Under the pieces are notes generated by a model. That model was not told where the DNA came from and did no database searches. It saw only the letters and a list, made by a program, of their open reading frames with translations. The position numbers and the translations under genes were made by a program. From Kribbella sindirgiensis (GTDB lineage Bacteria > Actinomycetota > Actinomycetes > Propionibacteriales > Kribbellaceae), in contig NZ_SJKA01000021.1 in NCBI RefSeq assembly GCF_004331435.1, positions 1-64,000 of the forward strand: a stretch of 64,000 nucleotides of DNA. The letters are read 5' to 3'. Shown here piece after piece: positions 34,628-43,022 of the stretch; positions within the stretch are counted from its first letter, which is position 1; every line of letters begins with the position of its first letter.

Positions 34628-35728
34628 TCAGGCCTTCTCGGAGAGGATGCCGAGTTCGTCGGCGAGGATGAGGTACATGCCGTGCGACCACAGCAGCGGA
34701 GTGGCAACGGTGCCCCAGCGCGCGATCCACTCGTCGCGCGAGCCGGGGTGCAGCAGGTGGTGGGGCACCTGCTCAGGCAGATCGCCGTCCGGCGTCGCCT
34801 GATCGGCGATCCAGCGCAGCAGCCGCCACGCCCCGGCGGAGTCGCCGGCAGCGGCGAGGTTCCAGCCGAGCAGCGCGGACAGCAGGAGCCACTGCCCACC
34901 GCCGTAGAACACGTCGGCGGTGAACCGGTGCACCCCGCCGTCGGCGTCGAGATCACGGGCGACGGCCGCGAGCGTCGCCGTACCGGCTGCTCCCGACACC
35001 AGACCGAACGGTACGACGCAGGCGGGCAGGGACCCGTCGACGGCCGCCGTCCCCAGCCACTTGGTCAGGTGCCCGTCGTGCATGCCCTCGGCAACGACCA
35101 GGGAACGGATACGTTCGGCGACGTCCCGGACGGCGACCTGCGTGTACGGCGCGATCGCGGCGAGTCCACCGTGGATCGCGCCGAGTGTCGACACGTGCCG
35201 CTGCTCGACGTGCTCCTCCCACCAGTCGTAACACGGCCGGTCCCAGAACGTGACCAGGTAGTCGACGGCGACGTCGATCCCGCCACGCCAGCGTTCGAGG
35301 TCGAGCCCGTGCCGGGCCGCGTGCGTGACGACCGACCACAGCCACGTCCCGTAGCCGTCGGTCTGGAAGTCCCACCACGGGTCCGACCCGTCCGCGCCGT
35401 CGAACGTGAAGCGGGTCGGCAGCATCGCCGAATCCGGAGGGGTCTCGGCCCGGGTGACGGCCGCGCGCAGGTCGTCCACCTGCGCGCGACGGCTCCGGAG
35501 TACCCGGTCGACCCAGTCGTGGAAGCGATCCGCCGACGGCACGTCGCCGTACCGTGAGATCCCCTCCGCGGTGAACGACCCGTCCCGCAACCACGCATAT
35601 CCCTTGTACGCCGAGAAGGTGGGCGCAGCCGGATACGCCCCACCGGCATCCTGGTACTTGGTGATGACCGCATGACTGTACTCGGCCAGCTCACGCAGCC
35701 TGCTCAGATCCACGACCTCCGGCGCCAT
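34628..35728 (-). CDS. GH15-like glucoamylase-fold glycosidase
   Basis: 366 aa from ATG 35728, overlapping the binding-protein stop (TGATG). The (alpha/alpha)6 fold motifs are YKGYAWLRDGSFTAEG, WWDFQTDGYGTWLWSV, DRPCYDWWEEHVEQRHVSTLGAIHGGL and PEQVPHHLLHPG, all typical of GH15. The general acid glutamate is probably in WWEE. No signal peptide: cytoplasmic. It is shorter than secreted glucoamylases because it lacks the N-terminal beta domain. It likely removes glucose or a related residue from sugars brought in by the operon's importer. Confidence 0.85.
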   Translation of the reverse strand: MAPEVVDLSRLRELAEYSHAVITKYQDAGGAYPAAPTFSAYKGYAWLRDGSFTAEGISRYGDVPSADRFHDWVDRVLRSRRAQVDDLRAAVTRAETPPDSAMLPTRFTFDGADGSDPWWDFQTDGYGTWLWSVVTHAARHGLDLERWRGGIDVAVDYLVTFWDRPCYDWWEEHVEQRHVSTLGAIHGGLAAIAPYTQVAVRDVAERIRSLVVAEGMHDGHLTKWLGTAAVDGSLPACVVPFGLVSGAAGTATLAAVARDLDADGGVHRFTADVFYGGGQWLLLSALLGWNLAAAGDSAGAWRLLRWIADQATPDGDLPEQVPHHLLHPGSRDEWIARWGTVATPLLWSHGMYLILADELGILSEKA

Positions 35729-36978
35729 CACTTCTTGAGCAAGCCGTTCACCTTGGACTGGGCGTCGGCCAGTGCCTTCGCCACCGTCTTCCGGCCGGCG
35801 GCCGCGGAACCGAGTTCCTGGGTGACCGCGTCCTGCATCTCCTGCTGGCGCTCGATCACCGGCGGCAGGATCGGCTCCTCCAGTGCGGTGAAGACCGCCT
35901 CCCGGTTGGCCGGCTTCGGCTGGTCGAGGTACGCCTTCAGCTTGCTCTCGTCGGCGACCGGCGGCAGTTCCCACGAGGACGCGAGCCGGGTCTTCGTGGT
36001 CTCGTCGGACGAGGACAGGTAGGTGATCCACTTCTGCGCCGCGGCGGCGTTCTTCGAGGCGGCGTTCACCACCAGCCCGTTCGCGAACATCGCCGACGCC
36101 TTCTTGGTGTTGCCCGGCTCGACCACGACGTCCCAGTCGAACTTCGCGTCGTCCAGTGCGGAGAACATCCAGATGCCGGTGTGCCACATCGCGAGCTTCC
36201 CGGACTTGAACAGCTTGGAGTCGAAGTCCGGCGTACCGGCGCCGTCGGCCTCGGTCGGCATCGTCCTGCCCACCTTGCCGACCAGGAACTCGGCCGCTTC
36301 GACACCCTGCGGCGAGTTGAAGGTGGCCTCGGTCCGGTCCGCGTTCAGGAACTCACCGCCGTTCTGCGCGAGCACCTTGTAGAACTCGTTGTACGACACC
36401 GGCTGGTAGTCGCCCCAGGTCTTGGTCGCCTTGTTCGTCAGCTTGGCGGCCGCGGCCTGCTCCTCCTTCCAGGTCCAGTCGGCGGTGGGTTCGGCGACGC
36501 CGGCCTGCTTGAACAGGGTCTTGTTGTAGAACAGCACGACGTTCGAGAACGACTCCGGTACGCCGTACTGCTTGCCGCCGGAGTTGAACGCGTCGTACAG
36601 CGTCTTCTTGTACACCGACGAGTCCACGTTCTGCAGTTCGGCCAGCGAACCGTTCGTCGCGTAGGTCACGAAGTTCTCGTAGTTGAGCTCGAAGGCGTCC
36701 GCCGCGGTGCCGCCGGCGACCGCGGTCTGCAGCTTGGTGAAGTAGTCGGCGTACGGCACGGTCTCGACCTGCACGGTGATGTCCGGGTTCGCCGCCTGGA
36801 AGGCGTTGACGATCGCGGTCAGGTCCTTCTCGTGACCGTCGTTCGACGAGAAGTTCATGTACCGCACGGTGGCTTTGCCGTCCGGTGCGGCGGCCTCCTT
36901 GGTCGCGGATCCCTGCCCGCAGGCGGTCAGCGCGAGCGCGGCGGTCAGACCGATCGCCGCGAACTTGAGTAGGCGCAT
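35728..36978 (-). CDS. sugar ABC transporter substrate-binding lipoprotein
   Basis: 416 aa from ATG 36978 (MRLLKFAAIGLTAALALTAC). The lipobox LTAC places the lipidated cysteine at residue 20. Family 1 solute-binding fold: VRYMNFSSNDGHEKDLTAIVNAFQAANPDI, YADYFTKLQTAVAGGTAADAFELN and FKSGKLAMWHTGIWMFSAL. It captures an oligosaccharide outside the membrane for the two permeases upstream. No ATPase gene is in the operon, so a shared MsiK-type ATPase encoded elsewhere is expected. Confidence 0.93.
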   Translation of the reverse strand: MRLLKFAAIGLTAALALTACGQGSATKEAAAPDGKATVRYMNFSSNDGHEKDLTAIVNAFQAANPDITVQVETVPYADYFTKLQTAVAGGTAADAFELNYENFVTYATNGSLAELQNVDSSVYKKTLYDAFNSGGKQYGVPESFSNVVLFYNKTLFKQAGVAEPTADWTWKEEQAAAAKLTNKATKTWGDYQPVSYNEFYKVLAQNGGEFLNADRTEATFNSPQGVEAAEFLVGKVGRTMPTEADGAGTPDFDSKLFKSGKLAMWHTGIWMFSALDDAKFDWDVVVEPGNTKKASAMFANGLVVNAASKNAAAAQKWITYLSSSDETTKTRLASSWELPPVADESKLKAYLDQPKPANREAVFTALEEPILPPVIERQQEMQDAVTQELGSAAAGRKTVAKALADAQSKVNGLLKK

Positions 36979-36992
36979 GGGAGTGTTTCCTC

Positions 36993-37796
36993 TCACTTGA
37001 TACCGGTGTGTGCGACACCGGCGATGATGTGGCGCTGCGCGAGCAGGTAGACGATGGCGATCGGCACGATCGAGACGACGGAGCCCGCCATCACGACGTC
37101 CCACTGGGTGGTGAACTGGCCCTGCAGGGTGGACAGGCCGAGCGGGAGCGTCATGAACTCCGGCGACCGGATCACCACCAGCGGCCAGAGGAAGCTGTTC
37201 CAGCTGCCCATGAACGCGAAGACGGCGACGGTCGCGAGCGCGGGCCGGATCAGCGGCAGCACGATCGTGGTGAAGATCCGCAGGTGCCCGGCGCCGTCGA
37301 TGGTGGCCGCCTCGTCCAGTTCGGCCGGTACGGCGGTGACGGCCTGGCGGAGCAGGAACACCCCGAACGCGGACGCGATCGTCGGCGCCAGCAGAGCGAA
37401 GTACGTGTCCTGCAGGTTCAGGGTCTTCATCTCGATGAACAGCGGTACGACGAGCACCTGCAACGGGACCATCAACGTGGCCAGGTAGCAGCCGAAGATC
37501 ACGTTCTTCAACGGGAAGTGCAGTCGCGCGAAGCCGTACGCCGCCATCGATCCGGTGATCAGCTGGAACCCGGTGGAGGCGATCGCGATCAGCAGCGAGT
37601 TCACCAGGATCCGCCAGATCGGCATCGCGTCCAGCAGCGTGTGGTACGCGTCCAGGGTCGGGTTGTCGACGATCAGCTTCGGTCCGTCGGCCGGCGACCC
37701 TTCCGGGGTGATCGAGGTGATCACGGTCCACAGGAACGGGAAGAGCATGATCGCGGAGCCGGCCACCACCGCGGCGTACAACCAGAACCTACGCAT
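36993..37796 (-). CDS. sugar ABC permease (MalG type)
   Basis: 267 aa, six membrane helices. The EAA loop for ATPase contact is ELDEAATIDGAGHLRIFTTIVLPLIRPAL. It forms the second permease of the importer with the MalF-type protein, whose stop it overlaps by 8 bases. The start lies inside the end of that gene, so translation is coupled. Confidence 0.92.
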   Translation of the reverse strand: MRRFWLYAAVVAGSAIMLFPFLWTVITSITPEGSPADGPKLIVDNPTLDAYHTLLDAMPIWRILVNSLLIAIASTGFQLITGSMAAYGFARLHFPLKNVIFGCYLATLMVPLQVLVVPLFIEMKTLNLQDTYFALLAPTIASAFGVFLLRQAVTAVPAELDEAATIDGAGHLRIFTTIVLPLIRPALATVAVFAFMGSWNSFLWPLVVIRSPEFMTLPLGLSTLQGQFTTQWDVVMAGSVVSIVPIAIVYLLAQRHIIAGVAHTGIK

Positions 37797-38739
37797 AGTG
37801 CACCCACTTCCGCTGACCGCGGATCTGGACCACTGTGATCACCAGGATCACCGCGAACAGGATCCAGGACAGTGCGGACGCCTCACCGGCGCGTCCGTAC
37901 CGGAACGTCAGGTCGTAGATGTGCCCGACCACGACCTGGCTGCTGCCGGACGGCCCGCCGCCGGTCATCACGTACACCTGGTCGAACACCTGGAAGCCGT
38001 TGATCAGCGAGATGACCACGACGAAGAACGTCGACGGCGACAGCAGCGGCAGCGTGATCCGCCAGAACCGTTGCCGGGCGTTCGCGCCGTCCACCAGCGC
38101 GGCCTCGTACACGTCGGACGGGATCGCCTGCAGCCCGGCGAGCAGGATCACCATCACGAACCCGAGGTCCTTCCAGGCCGACGACAGGATCACCGCGGGC
38201 AGCGCCCACTGCGGATCGGTCCACCAGCCGGGGCCCGGTACGCCGAAGACGCCGAGCACCTCGTTGACGAGGCCGTTCGCCGGGTTGAGCAGCCACTTCC
38301 ACACCAGCGCGACGACGACCCAGCTCGTCACCACCGGCAGGAAGTACGTCGCCCGCAGGAAGGCGCGGCCCTTGAGCCGCTGGTTCAGCATCAGCGCGAG
38401 GCCGAGCCCACCGGCGTACACGAGCGGCAGGTAGCCGGCGACGTAGATCAGGGTGTGCAGGAAGACCCGGCGCGTCATCGGGTCGGTCAGCAGGTTCGTG
38501 TAGTTGTCCAACCCGACCCACTGCATCGGCGAGATCAGGTTCCACTTGTGCAGGCTGACCCAGAGGCTCGACACCATCGGCACCAGGGTGAAGACCAGCA
38601 ACGGGATCGCGCTGGGCAGCAGGAAGAACAGCGCCCAGCCGAGCTTCTTCCAGCCGCCGCGCCGCTGAGCGGGTATGGGCTGCGGCGGTGTGTGCGGCCG
38701 CCGGTCCCGCCGGCGCTCGGTGAGTGTCGGCGTACTCAT
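37789..38739 (-). CDS. sugar ABC permease (MalF type)
   Basis: 316 aa from ATG 38739, which overlaps the ROK regulator stop (ATGA). An Arg-rich cytoplasmic N terminus of 30 residues is followed by six helices; the EAA loop is DVYEAALVDGANARQRFWRITLPLLSPS. It pairs with the MalG-type permease next in the operon. Upstream in-frame sequence belongs to the ROK gene in another frame. Confidence 0.92.
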   Translation of the reverse strand: MSTPTLTERRRDRRPHTPPQPIPAQRRGGWKKLGWALFFLLPSAIPLLVFTLVPMVSSLWVSLHKWNLISPMQWVGLDNYTNLLTDPMTRRVFLHTLIYVAGYLPLVYAGGLGLALMLNQRLKGRAFLRATYFLPVVTSWVVVALVWKWLLNPANGLVNEVLGVFGVPGPGWWTDPQWALPAVILSSAWKDLGFVMVILLAGLQAIPSDVYEAALVDGANARQRFWRITLPLLSPSTFFVVVISLINGFQVFDQVYVMTGGGPSGSSQVVVGHIYDLTFRYGRAGEASALSWILFAVILVITVVQIRGQRKWVHYA

Positions 38740-39935
38740 GACGCCCCCAGTCGCGCGCGGACGAGACGGCTCTGCTCGCCGCCGTTTCCCGCCGAGTCGA
38801 AGGGCGAGGCCAGCACGAGCGAGGCCGCGCCGCGCGCCCACTGGTCCTCCGTCCAGGGCTCGACGAATACGGGCACCGCTTTGCGGGCCGGCAGCAACGA
38901 TCGCCGGAAGGACGGCTCGAACCCGGCGTTCCAGTACTCCCATCCGTCCACCCCTTCGCCCAGCAGGACGACGACCTCCGGGTCGACGGTGTGGATCACG
39001 CCGGCCAGCGCGCGTCCGAGCAGGTCGCCGGCCTCGGCGTACACCGTCCGCGCGGACTCGTCCCCGGACGCGGCCGCACGCAACAGGCCGGCGAGCGTGC
39101 CGCGCGGTCCCAGCGCGCCGCGGCCGCGGGCCGTCCGGACCAGGCCGTCCGCGCCGATGTACGCCTCCAGGCAGCCGGTCGATCCGCAGGTGCACGGCGG
39201 CGGCTCGGTGCTGGGGTCCCAGACCGGGATGTGGCCGATCTCGCCGGCGCCGCCGTTCGCGCCGCGATAGATGCCGCCGTCGACCACGATCCCGCAGCCG
39301 ATCCCGCGACCGATGGTGACCACGAGGTACGACGAGTGCTCGCGGCCGATCCCGTACAGCCGCTCGGCCGCGGCGAGGGTGTTGACGTCGTTGTCGACCA
39401 GCACCGGCGTACCGACGGCCTGGCGCAGCACCGGCCCGACCTGCGCGGCCCGCCAGCCGAGCGTCGGCGCGTCGACGATCCCGGAGGCCTGTGAGTCGAC
39501 CGAGCCGGGGACCCCGACGCCGACGCCGAACAGCTGCTCGTCGAGGTCGGCGACCTCTTGGGTGAGGATCCGGCCGAGCCGGTCGAGGGCGTCGGCGGCG
39601 CGCGGATCGAACTCGTGCGAGCCGGACGAGCGCACGCTCCCGTCGAGCTCGACCGTGACCACGGCGACGTGATCGGCGGTGACCTTCGCGCCGAGCGCGA
39701 CGCCGGTCCGGCTGACCAGCCCGAGCAGGCGGGCGGGCCGGCCGCCGTTCGACGGCACCGACTCGAGCTCCTCGACGACGCCGCGGGCGATCAGGTCCTT
39801 GGTCACCTGGGTGACCGTCGCCGGGCTGAGGCCCAGGTTGCGCGCGATCGCGGTCCGCGACGTGGGTCCGCGGGTGCCCAGCATCGCCACGATGCCGGAC
39901 GGCACCAGATCGCCGCGGGGACTCTGACCGGTCAC
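38736..39935 (-). CDS. ROK-family transcriptional repressor
   Basis: 399 aa from GTG 39935. N-terminal winged helix 12-70 (TSRTAIARNLGLSPATVTQVTKDLIARGVV), then a ROK sugar-binding/kinase fold with the zinc motif CTCGSTGCLE and IGRGIGCGIVVDG near 200. It is probably a sugar-responsive repressor of the operon that it heads. The palindrome ACTAAATTTAGT lies 21 bases upstream of its start and is the best operator candidate. Confidence 0.92.
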   Translation of the reverse strand: MTGQSPRGDLVPSGIVAMLGTRGPTSRTAIARNLGLSPATVTQVTKDLIARGVVEELESVPSNGGRPARLLGLVSRTGVALGAKVTADHVAVVTVELDGSVRSSGSHEFDPRAADALDRLGRILTQEVADLDEQLFGVGVGVPGSVDSQASGIVDAPTLGWRAAQVGPVLRQAVGTPVLVDNDVNTLAAAERLYGIGREHSSYLVVTIGRGIGCGIVVDGGIYRGANGGAGEIGHIPVWDPSTEPPPCTCGSTGCLEAYIGADGLVRTARGRGALGPRGTLAGLLRAAASGDESARTVYAEAGDLLGRALAGVIHTVDPEVVVLLGEGVDGWEYWNAGFEPSFRRSLLPARKAVPVFVEPWTEDQWARGAASLVLASPFDSAGNGGEQSRLVRARLGAS

Positions 39936-39955
39936 TCTCGCCTACTTCCTTCGGT

Positions 39956-39967
39956 ACTAAATTTAGT
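39956..39967. promoter_or_regulatory. ROK operator candidate
   Basis: ACTAAATTTAGT, a perfect 12-bp palindrome in an otherwise GC-rich context, followed by AAAAACTAAG that repeats half of it. ROK proteins (NagC/XylR type) bind AT-rich palindromes with TTA/TAA arms, so it likely governs the sugar operon starting at 39935. Confidence 0.65.
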
Positions 39968-40079
39968 CAAAAACTAAGCAGTGCTACTCAGGACTGTCAA
40001 GGGGTCGAGATCTTGGCTGCGGCGCCGAGCAAGAACGCTCGTGAGTGTGTTCGGGATTGTCGGTGGGTACGTCTGGTAG

Positions 40080-41261
40080 ATGGGTACTTCGCGGCAGCGG
40101 CTTGGGGTCGCGCTTGAGATTGATGGTCGGCTTGTTGAGATCGAGCGGGGCTTGGACCTGCTGATCAACACGACGCCGGTCAATGCGGCCGAGGCTTGGG
40201 CGGACTTCGAGCGGTGTGACTTCGGTACGGCTCCTACGCTCAGGCTCAGGCCGCTGGAGTTCGAGCCGGATCTGGTACGGCGTGAGCTCTACGGTCTCGA
40301 GATCGAGAACATCGACGACCCTGCGTTGCACACGCTCTTCCGGGCGAAGCGGGACGAGATCGCGCGGCAGATCACGGCATTGGAGGATCGCGATACGTCA
40401 CGGTTCGTGTACGGGTCGCTGCAGTTGTACGGCGGGGTTGCTCAGCCTCTCGTGGCGACAGCGGAGGAGCTGCTCGCGATCATCCCGACCCAGGCTCCCA
40501 GCACCCGAACCGTCACGGCCGGTGCGTTCGCGGAGGCTGCTCGTGCGGAGTTCGATCGGTATCGCGCCGTGTACGAGGGCTTTCCGGCGAACGTCGCGGT
40601 GCGCGACGACGTGTCCGAGCTGATGGTGTCGTTCGGCCGGCTGCTCATCCCGGAAGCCGCCACGTTCCGCGCGGACCGCGTCGAGCCGTTGCTGCACCAC
40701 GAGGTCGGCACCCATGTCGTCACGTACCAGAACGGCGCCAGGCAACCCCTGACGCTGCTCTCGATCGGACTGCCCGGCTACGACGAGACCCAAGAGGGCC
40801 TTGCGGTACTCGCGGAGTACCTGAGCGGCGGCCTCGACCCGCGGCGTCTCCGCGTGCTCGCCGCACGGGTGGTCGCCGTCGCCAAGATGGTGGACGGTGC
40901 CGGGTTCCTGGACATCTTCGAGTCGTTGCGGGCGGAACACCGGATCCCGACGAGAACCGCCTGGACCATTGCCATCAGGGTGGTGGTCGGAGGAGGCTCG
41001 GTGAAAGACGCGATCTACCTTCGTGGCATCACCCGTCTCCTCGAATCCCTTGCGGAGGGCAACAGTCTGGGCGTGCTCTTCGCCGGCAAGTTCGCGCTGG
41101 ACCACATTCCGTTGATCCAGGACCTGCTCGACCGCGAGGTCCTCGAAGCACCGTGGATCCGTCCTCGCTGGCTCGACGTGCCCGGGGCGCAGGAGCGTCT
41201 CGACAGACTGCGCGCAGGCGTGTCGGTGACGGATCTGTACGAAGGAGGTGCGGTGGCATGA
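40080..41261 (+). CDS. QEGLA-motif (DUF1704) zinc-metalloprotein
   Basis: 393 aa. The motif HHEVGTH (about 205-211) is an HExxH-like gluzincin site and QEGLAVLAEYL (about 237-247) gives the family its name. This is the DUF1704 group annotated as flavohemoglobin-expression-modulating QEGLA protein, with a fold related to the tubulin tyrosine carboxypeptidase MATCAP. Substrate unknown; no signal peptide. Its stop overlaps the ATG of the ATP-grasp gene (ATGA), so both products probably act together on one peptide-like compound. Confidence 0.87.
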   Translation: MGTSRQRLGVALEIDGRLVEIERGLDLLINTTPVNAAEAWADFERCDFGTAPTLRLRPLEFEPDLVRRELYGLEIENIDDPALHTLFRAKRDEIARQITALEDRDTSRFVYGSLQLYGGVAQPLVATAEELLAIIPTQAPSTRTVTAGAFAEAARAEFDRYRAVYEGFPANVAVRDDVSELMVSFGRLLIPEAATFRADRVEPLLHHEVGTHVVTYQNGARQPLTLLSIGLPGYDETQEGLAVLAEYLSGGLDPRRLRVLAARVVAVAKMVDGAGFLDIFESLRAEHRIPTRTAWTIAIRVVVGGGSVKDAIYLRGITRLLESLAEGNSLGVLFAGKFALDHIPLIQDLLDREVLEAPWIRPRWLDVPGAQERLDRLRAGVSVTDLYEGGAVA

Positions 41262-42256
41262 GGCTGGCCTTCTTCGTCAATGACGTCGCCACCGAGATCG
41301 ACGAGTACACGACTACCCGTCTGGCCAGGGCCGCGTCCCAGGCCGGGCACGAGGTTTGGTACGTCGGGGTGTGCGACGTCGAGCTCGGTGAGAGCGACGG
41401 GCAGTTGGTGGCCCGGGCCCGTGCCGCGGAGTTCGACAAGGACGACACGCTCGAGACCTTCATGGAGCGCATCAAGGAGGGCGACGCGGAACGGATCGTC
41501 CTGGACGACCTCGATGCCTTGTTCTTGCGGAACGAATCGATCGACGACTTGCAGAAGCGGCCGTGGGCCAGTCCACTGGGCGTCGTCTTCGGGCAGATGC
41601 TCAAGGCGCGAGGCGTCACGGTCGTCAACGACCCGATGTCCTTGATCCGGGCGACGAGCAAGCTCTACCTGGAGGAGTTTCCCGCGAAGATCCGGCCTCG
41701 GTCGCTGGTGACGCACGACCCCGAAGCGATCGAGCGGTTCGTCGCCGAGGTCGGCCACTCGGTCGTCAAACCGCTGTACGGCGCCAAAGGCCGGAACGTG
41801 TTCATGATCGAGGACGAGGACGAACCGAACCTCACGCAGATGACGGAGGCGGTACGGCAGGACGGCTACGCGGTCGTCCAGGAGTTCGTCGACGGCGGCG
41901 AGGACGGCGACGCCCGGATCTTCCTGCTCGAGGGCAAGCTCCTCGAGCGCGACGGGAAGCCGGCCGCCTTCCGGCGCGTACCCCAGGGAAACGACCCGCG
42001 CGCCAACATCAGCAAGGGCGGACGCCCGGTACCGCTCGAGATCGGTGCCGCGGAACGCGGCATCATCGAAGCGATGAGCGCCAAACTCGTGGCCGACGGC
42101 ATGTACTTCGTCGGCATCGATGTGATCGGCGACAAGGTGGTGGAGATCAACGCGGAGAGCCCCGGCGGCATGCAGAGCGTCGAAAGGCTCTACGACGTCG
42201 ACGTCTGCCCAACCGTCATCGAAGCCCTCGAACGTCGGACCAAAGCACGCCGCTGA
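41258..42256 (+). CDS. ATP-grasp ligase, glutathione-synthetase-like
   Basis: 332 aa from ATG 41258 after GAAGGAGG. N-terminal pre-ATP-grasp domain 1-125 (RLAFFVNDVATEIDEYTTTRLARAA, as in GshB). ATP-grasp domain 130-320: lysine in VVKPLYGAKGRNVF, AVVQEFVDGGEDGDARIFLL, the RRVPQGNDPRANISKGG loop, and metal ligands in GIDVIGDKVVEINAESPGG. By family it joins an amine to a carboxylate by an acyl-phosphate. Actinobacteria usually lack glutathione, so the substrate is probably another peptide. Coupled to the QEGLA metalloprotein. Confidence 0.88.
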   Translation: MRLAFFVNDVATEIDEYTTTRLARAASQAGHEVWYVGVCDVELGESDGQLVARARAAEFDKDDTLETFMERIKEGDAERIVLDDLDALFLRNESIDDLQKRPWASPLGVVFGQMLKARGVTVVNDPMSLIRATSKLYLEEFPAKIRPRSLVTHDPEAIERFVAEVGHSVVKPLYGAKGRNVFMIEDEDEPNLTQMTEAVRQDGYAVVQEFVDGGEDGDARIFLLEGKLLERDGKPAAFRRVPQGNDPRANISKGGRPVPLEIGAAERGIIEAMSAKLVADGMYFVGIDVIGDKVVEINAESPGGMQSVERLYDVDVCPTVIEALERRTKARR

Positions 42257-42263
42257 ACTGATA

Positions 42264-43022
42264 TCAGTGCATGTAGAGGCCGCCGTCTGCGTTGAGCGTG
42301 TGGCCGGTTATGTAGGTGGATTGGTCGGACAGGAGGAAGGCGATCGCGTAGGCGATGTCGTCGGGTTGGCCCAGGCGGGTGGTCAGGAGGTTGTCGATCA
42401 GGGCTGCTCGGCGGGTGGGGGTCAGGGGGCCGCCCATGATGTCGGTGTCGATGGGGCCGGGGGCTACCGCGTTGACGGTGATGCCGAAAGGGCCTAGTTC
42501 TCTGGCCAGGGCTCTGGTCAGGCCGATGACGCCGGCCTTGGCGACCGAGTACGGAGTCTTGCTGTAGGTGCCGCCGCCGAGTTGGGCTGAGGTTGAGGAG
42601 ACGCTGACGATTCGTCCGTAGTTGTGGCGAACCATGGATTCAGCCACGCGGCGGGTTACGTAGTGGACGCCGTTGAGGTTGGTGTTGATGACTCGGTGCC
42701 ACTCGTCGGAGGTCAGTTCGAGGTACGGGACGGGGGAGCTGACGCCGGCGATGTTTGCCAGTGCTGCCAGGGGTGGGAGGGCGGCTTCCAGCTCGTCGAT
42801 CGCTGTGCGGACCTCTGTTTCGTTCGAGACGTCGGCGCCGACGGCGTACGCCGTGACGTTGTACTGCGCGGTGATCTCCGCAGCGAGTGATTTGCCGCCG
42901 ACGGCGTCGATGTCGAGGATGCCGATGTTCCAGCCTTGGCCGGCGAGGAGCAATGCGGTCGCGCGGCCGATGCCCCGTGGGGAGGCCGCGCCGGTCACGA
43001 CCGCGGTGCGGTCGGCGGTCAT
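42264..43022 (-). CDS. SDR-family oxidoreductase
   Basis: 252 aa. NAD(P)-binding TGAASPRGIG, the NIAG-equivalent ANIAG, catalytic S in SVSSTSAQ and YSVAK (Tyr-x3-Lys) are intact. The start overlaps the stop of the sugar-binding protein gene by 4 bases, making it last in the GH39 operon. A sugar or sugar-acid dehydrogenase role fits the context better than fatty-acid synthesis; this is inference. Confidence 0.9.
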   Translation of the reverse strand: MTADRTAVVTGAASPRGIGRATALLLAGQGWNIGILDIDAVGGKSLAAEITAQYNVTAYAVGADVSNETEVRTAIDELEAALPPLAALANIAGVSSPVPYLELTSDEWHRVINTNLNGVHYVTRRVAESMVRHNYGRIVSVSSTSAQLGGGTYSKTPYSVAKAGVIGLTRALARELGPFGITVNAVAPGPIDTDIMGGPLTPTRRAALIDNLLTTRLGQPDDIAYAIAFLLSDQSTYITGHTLNADGGLYMH

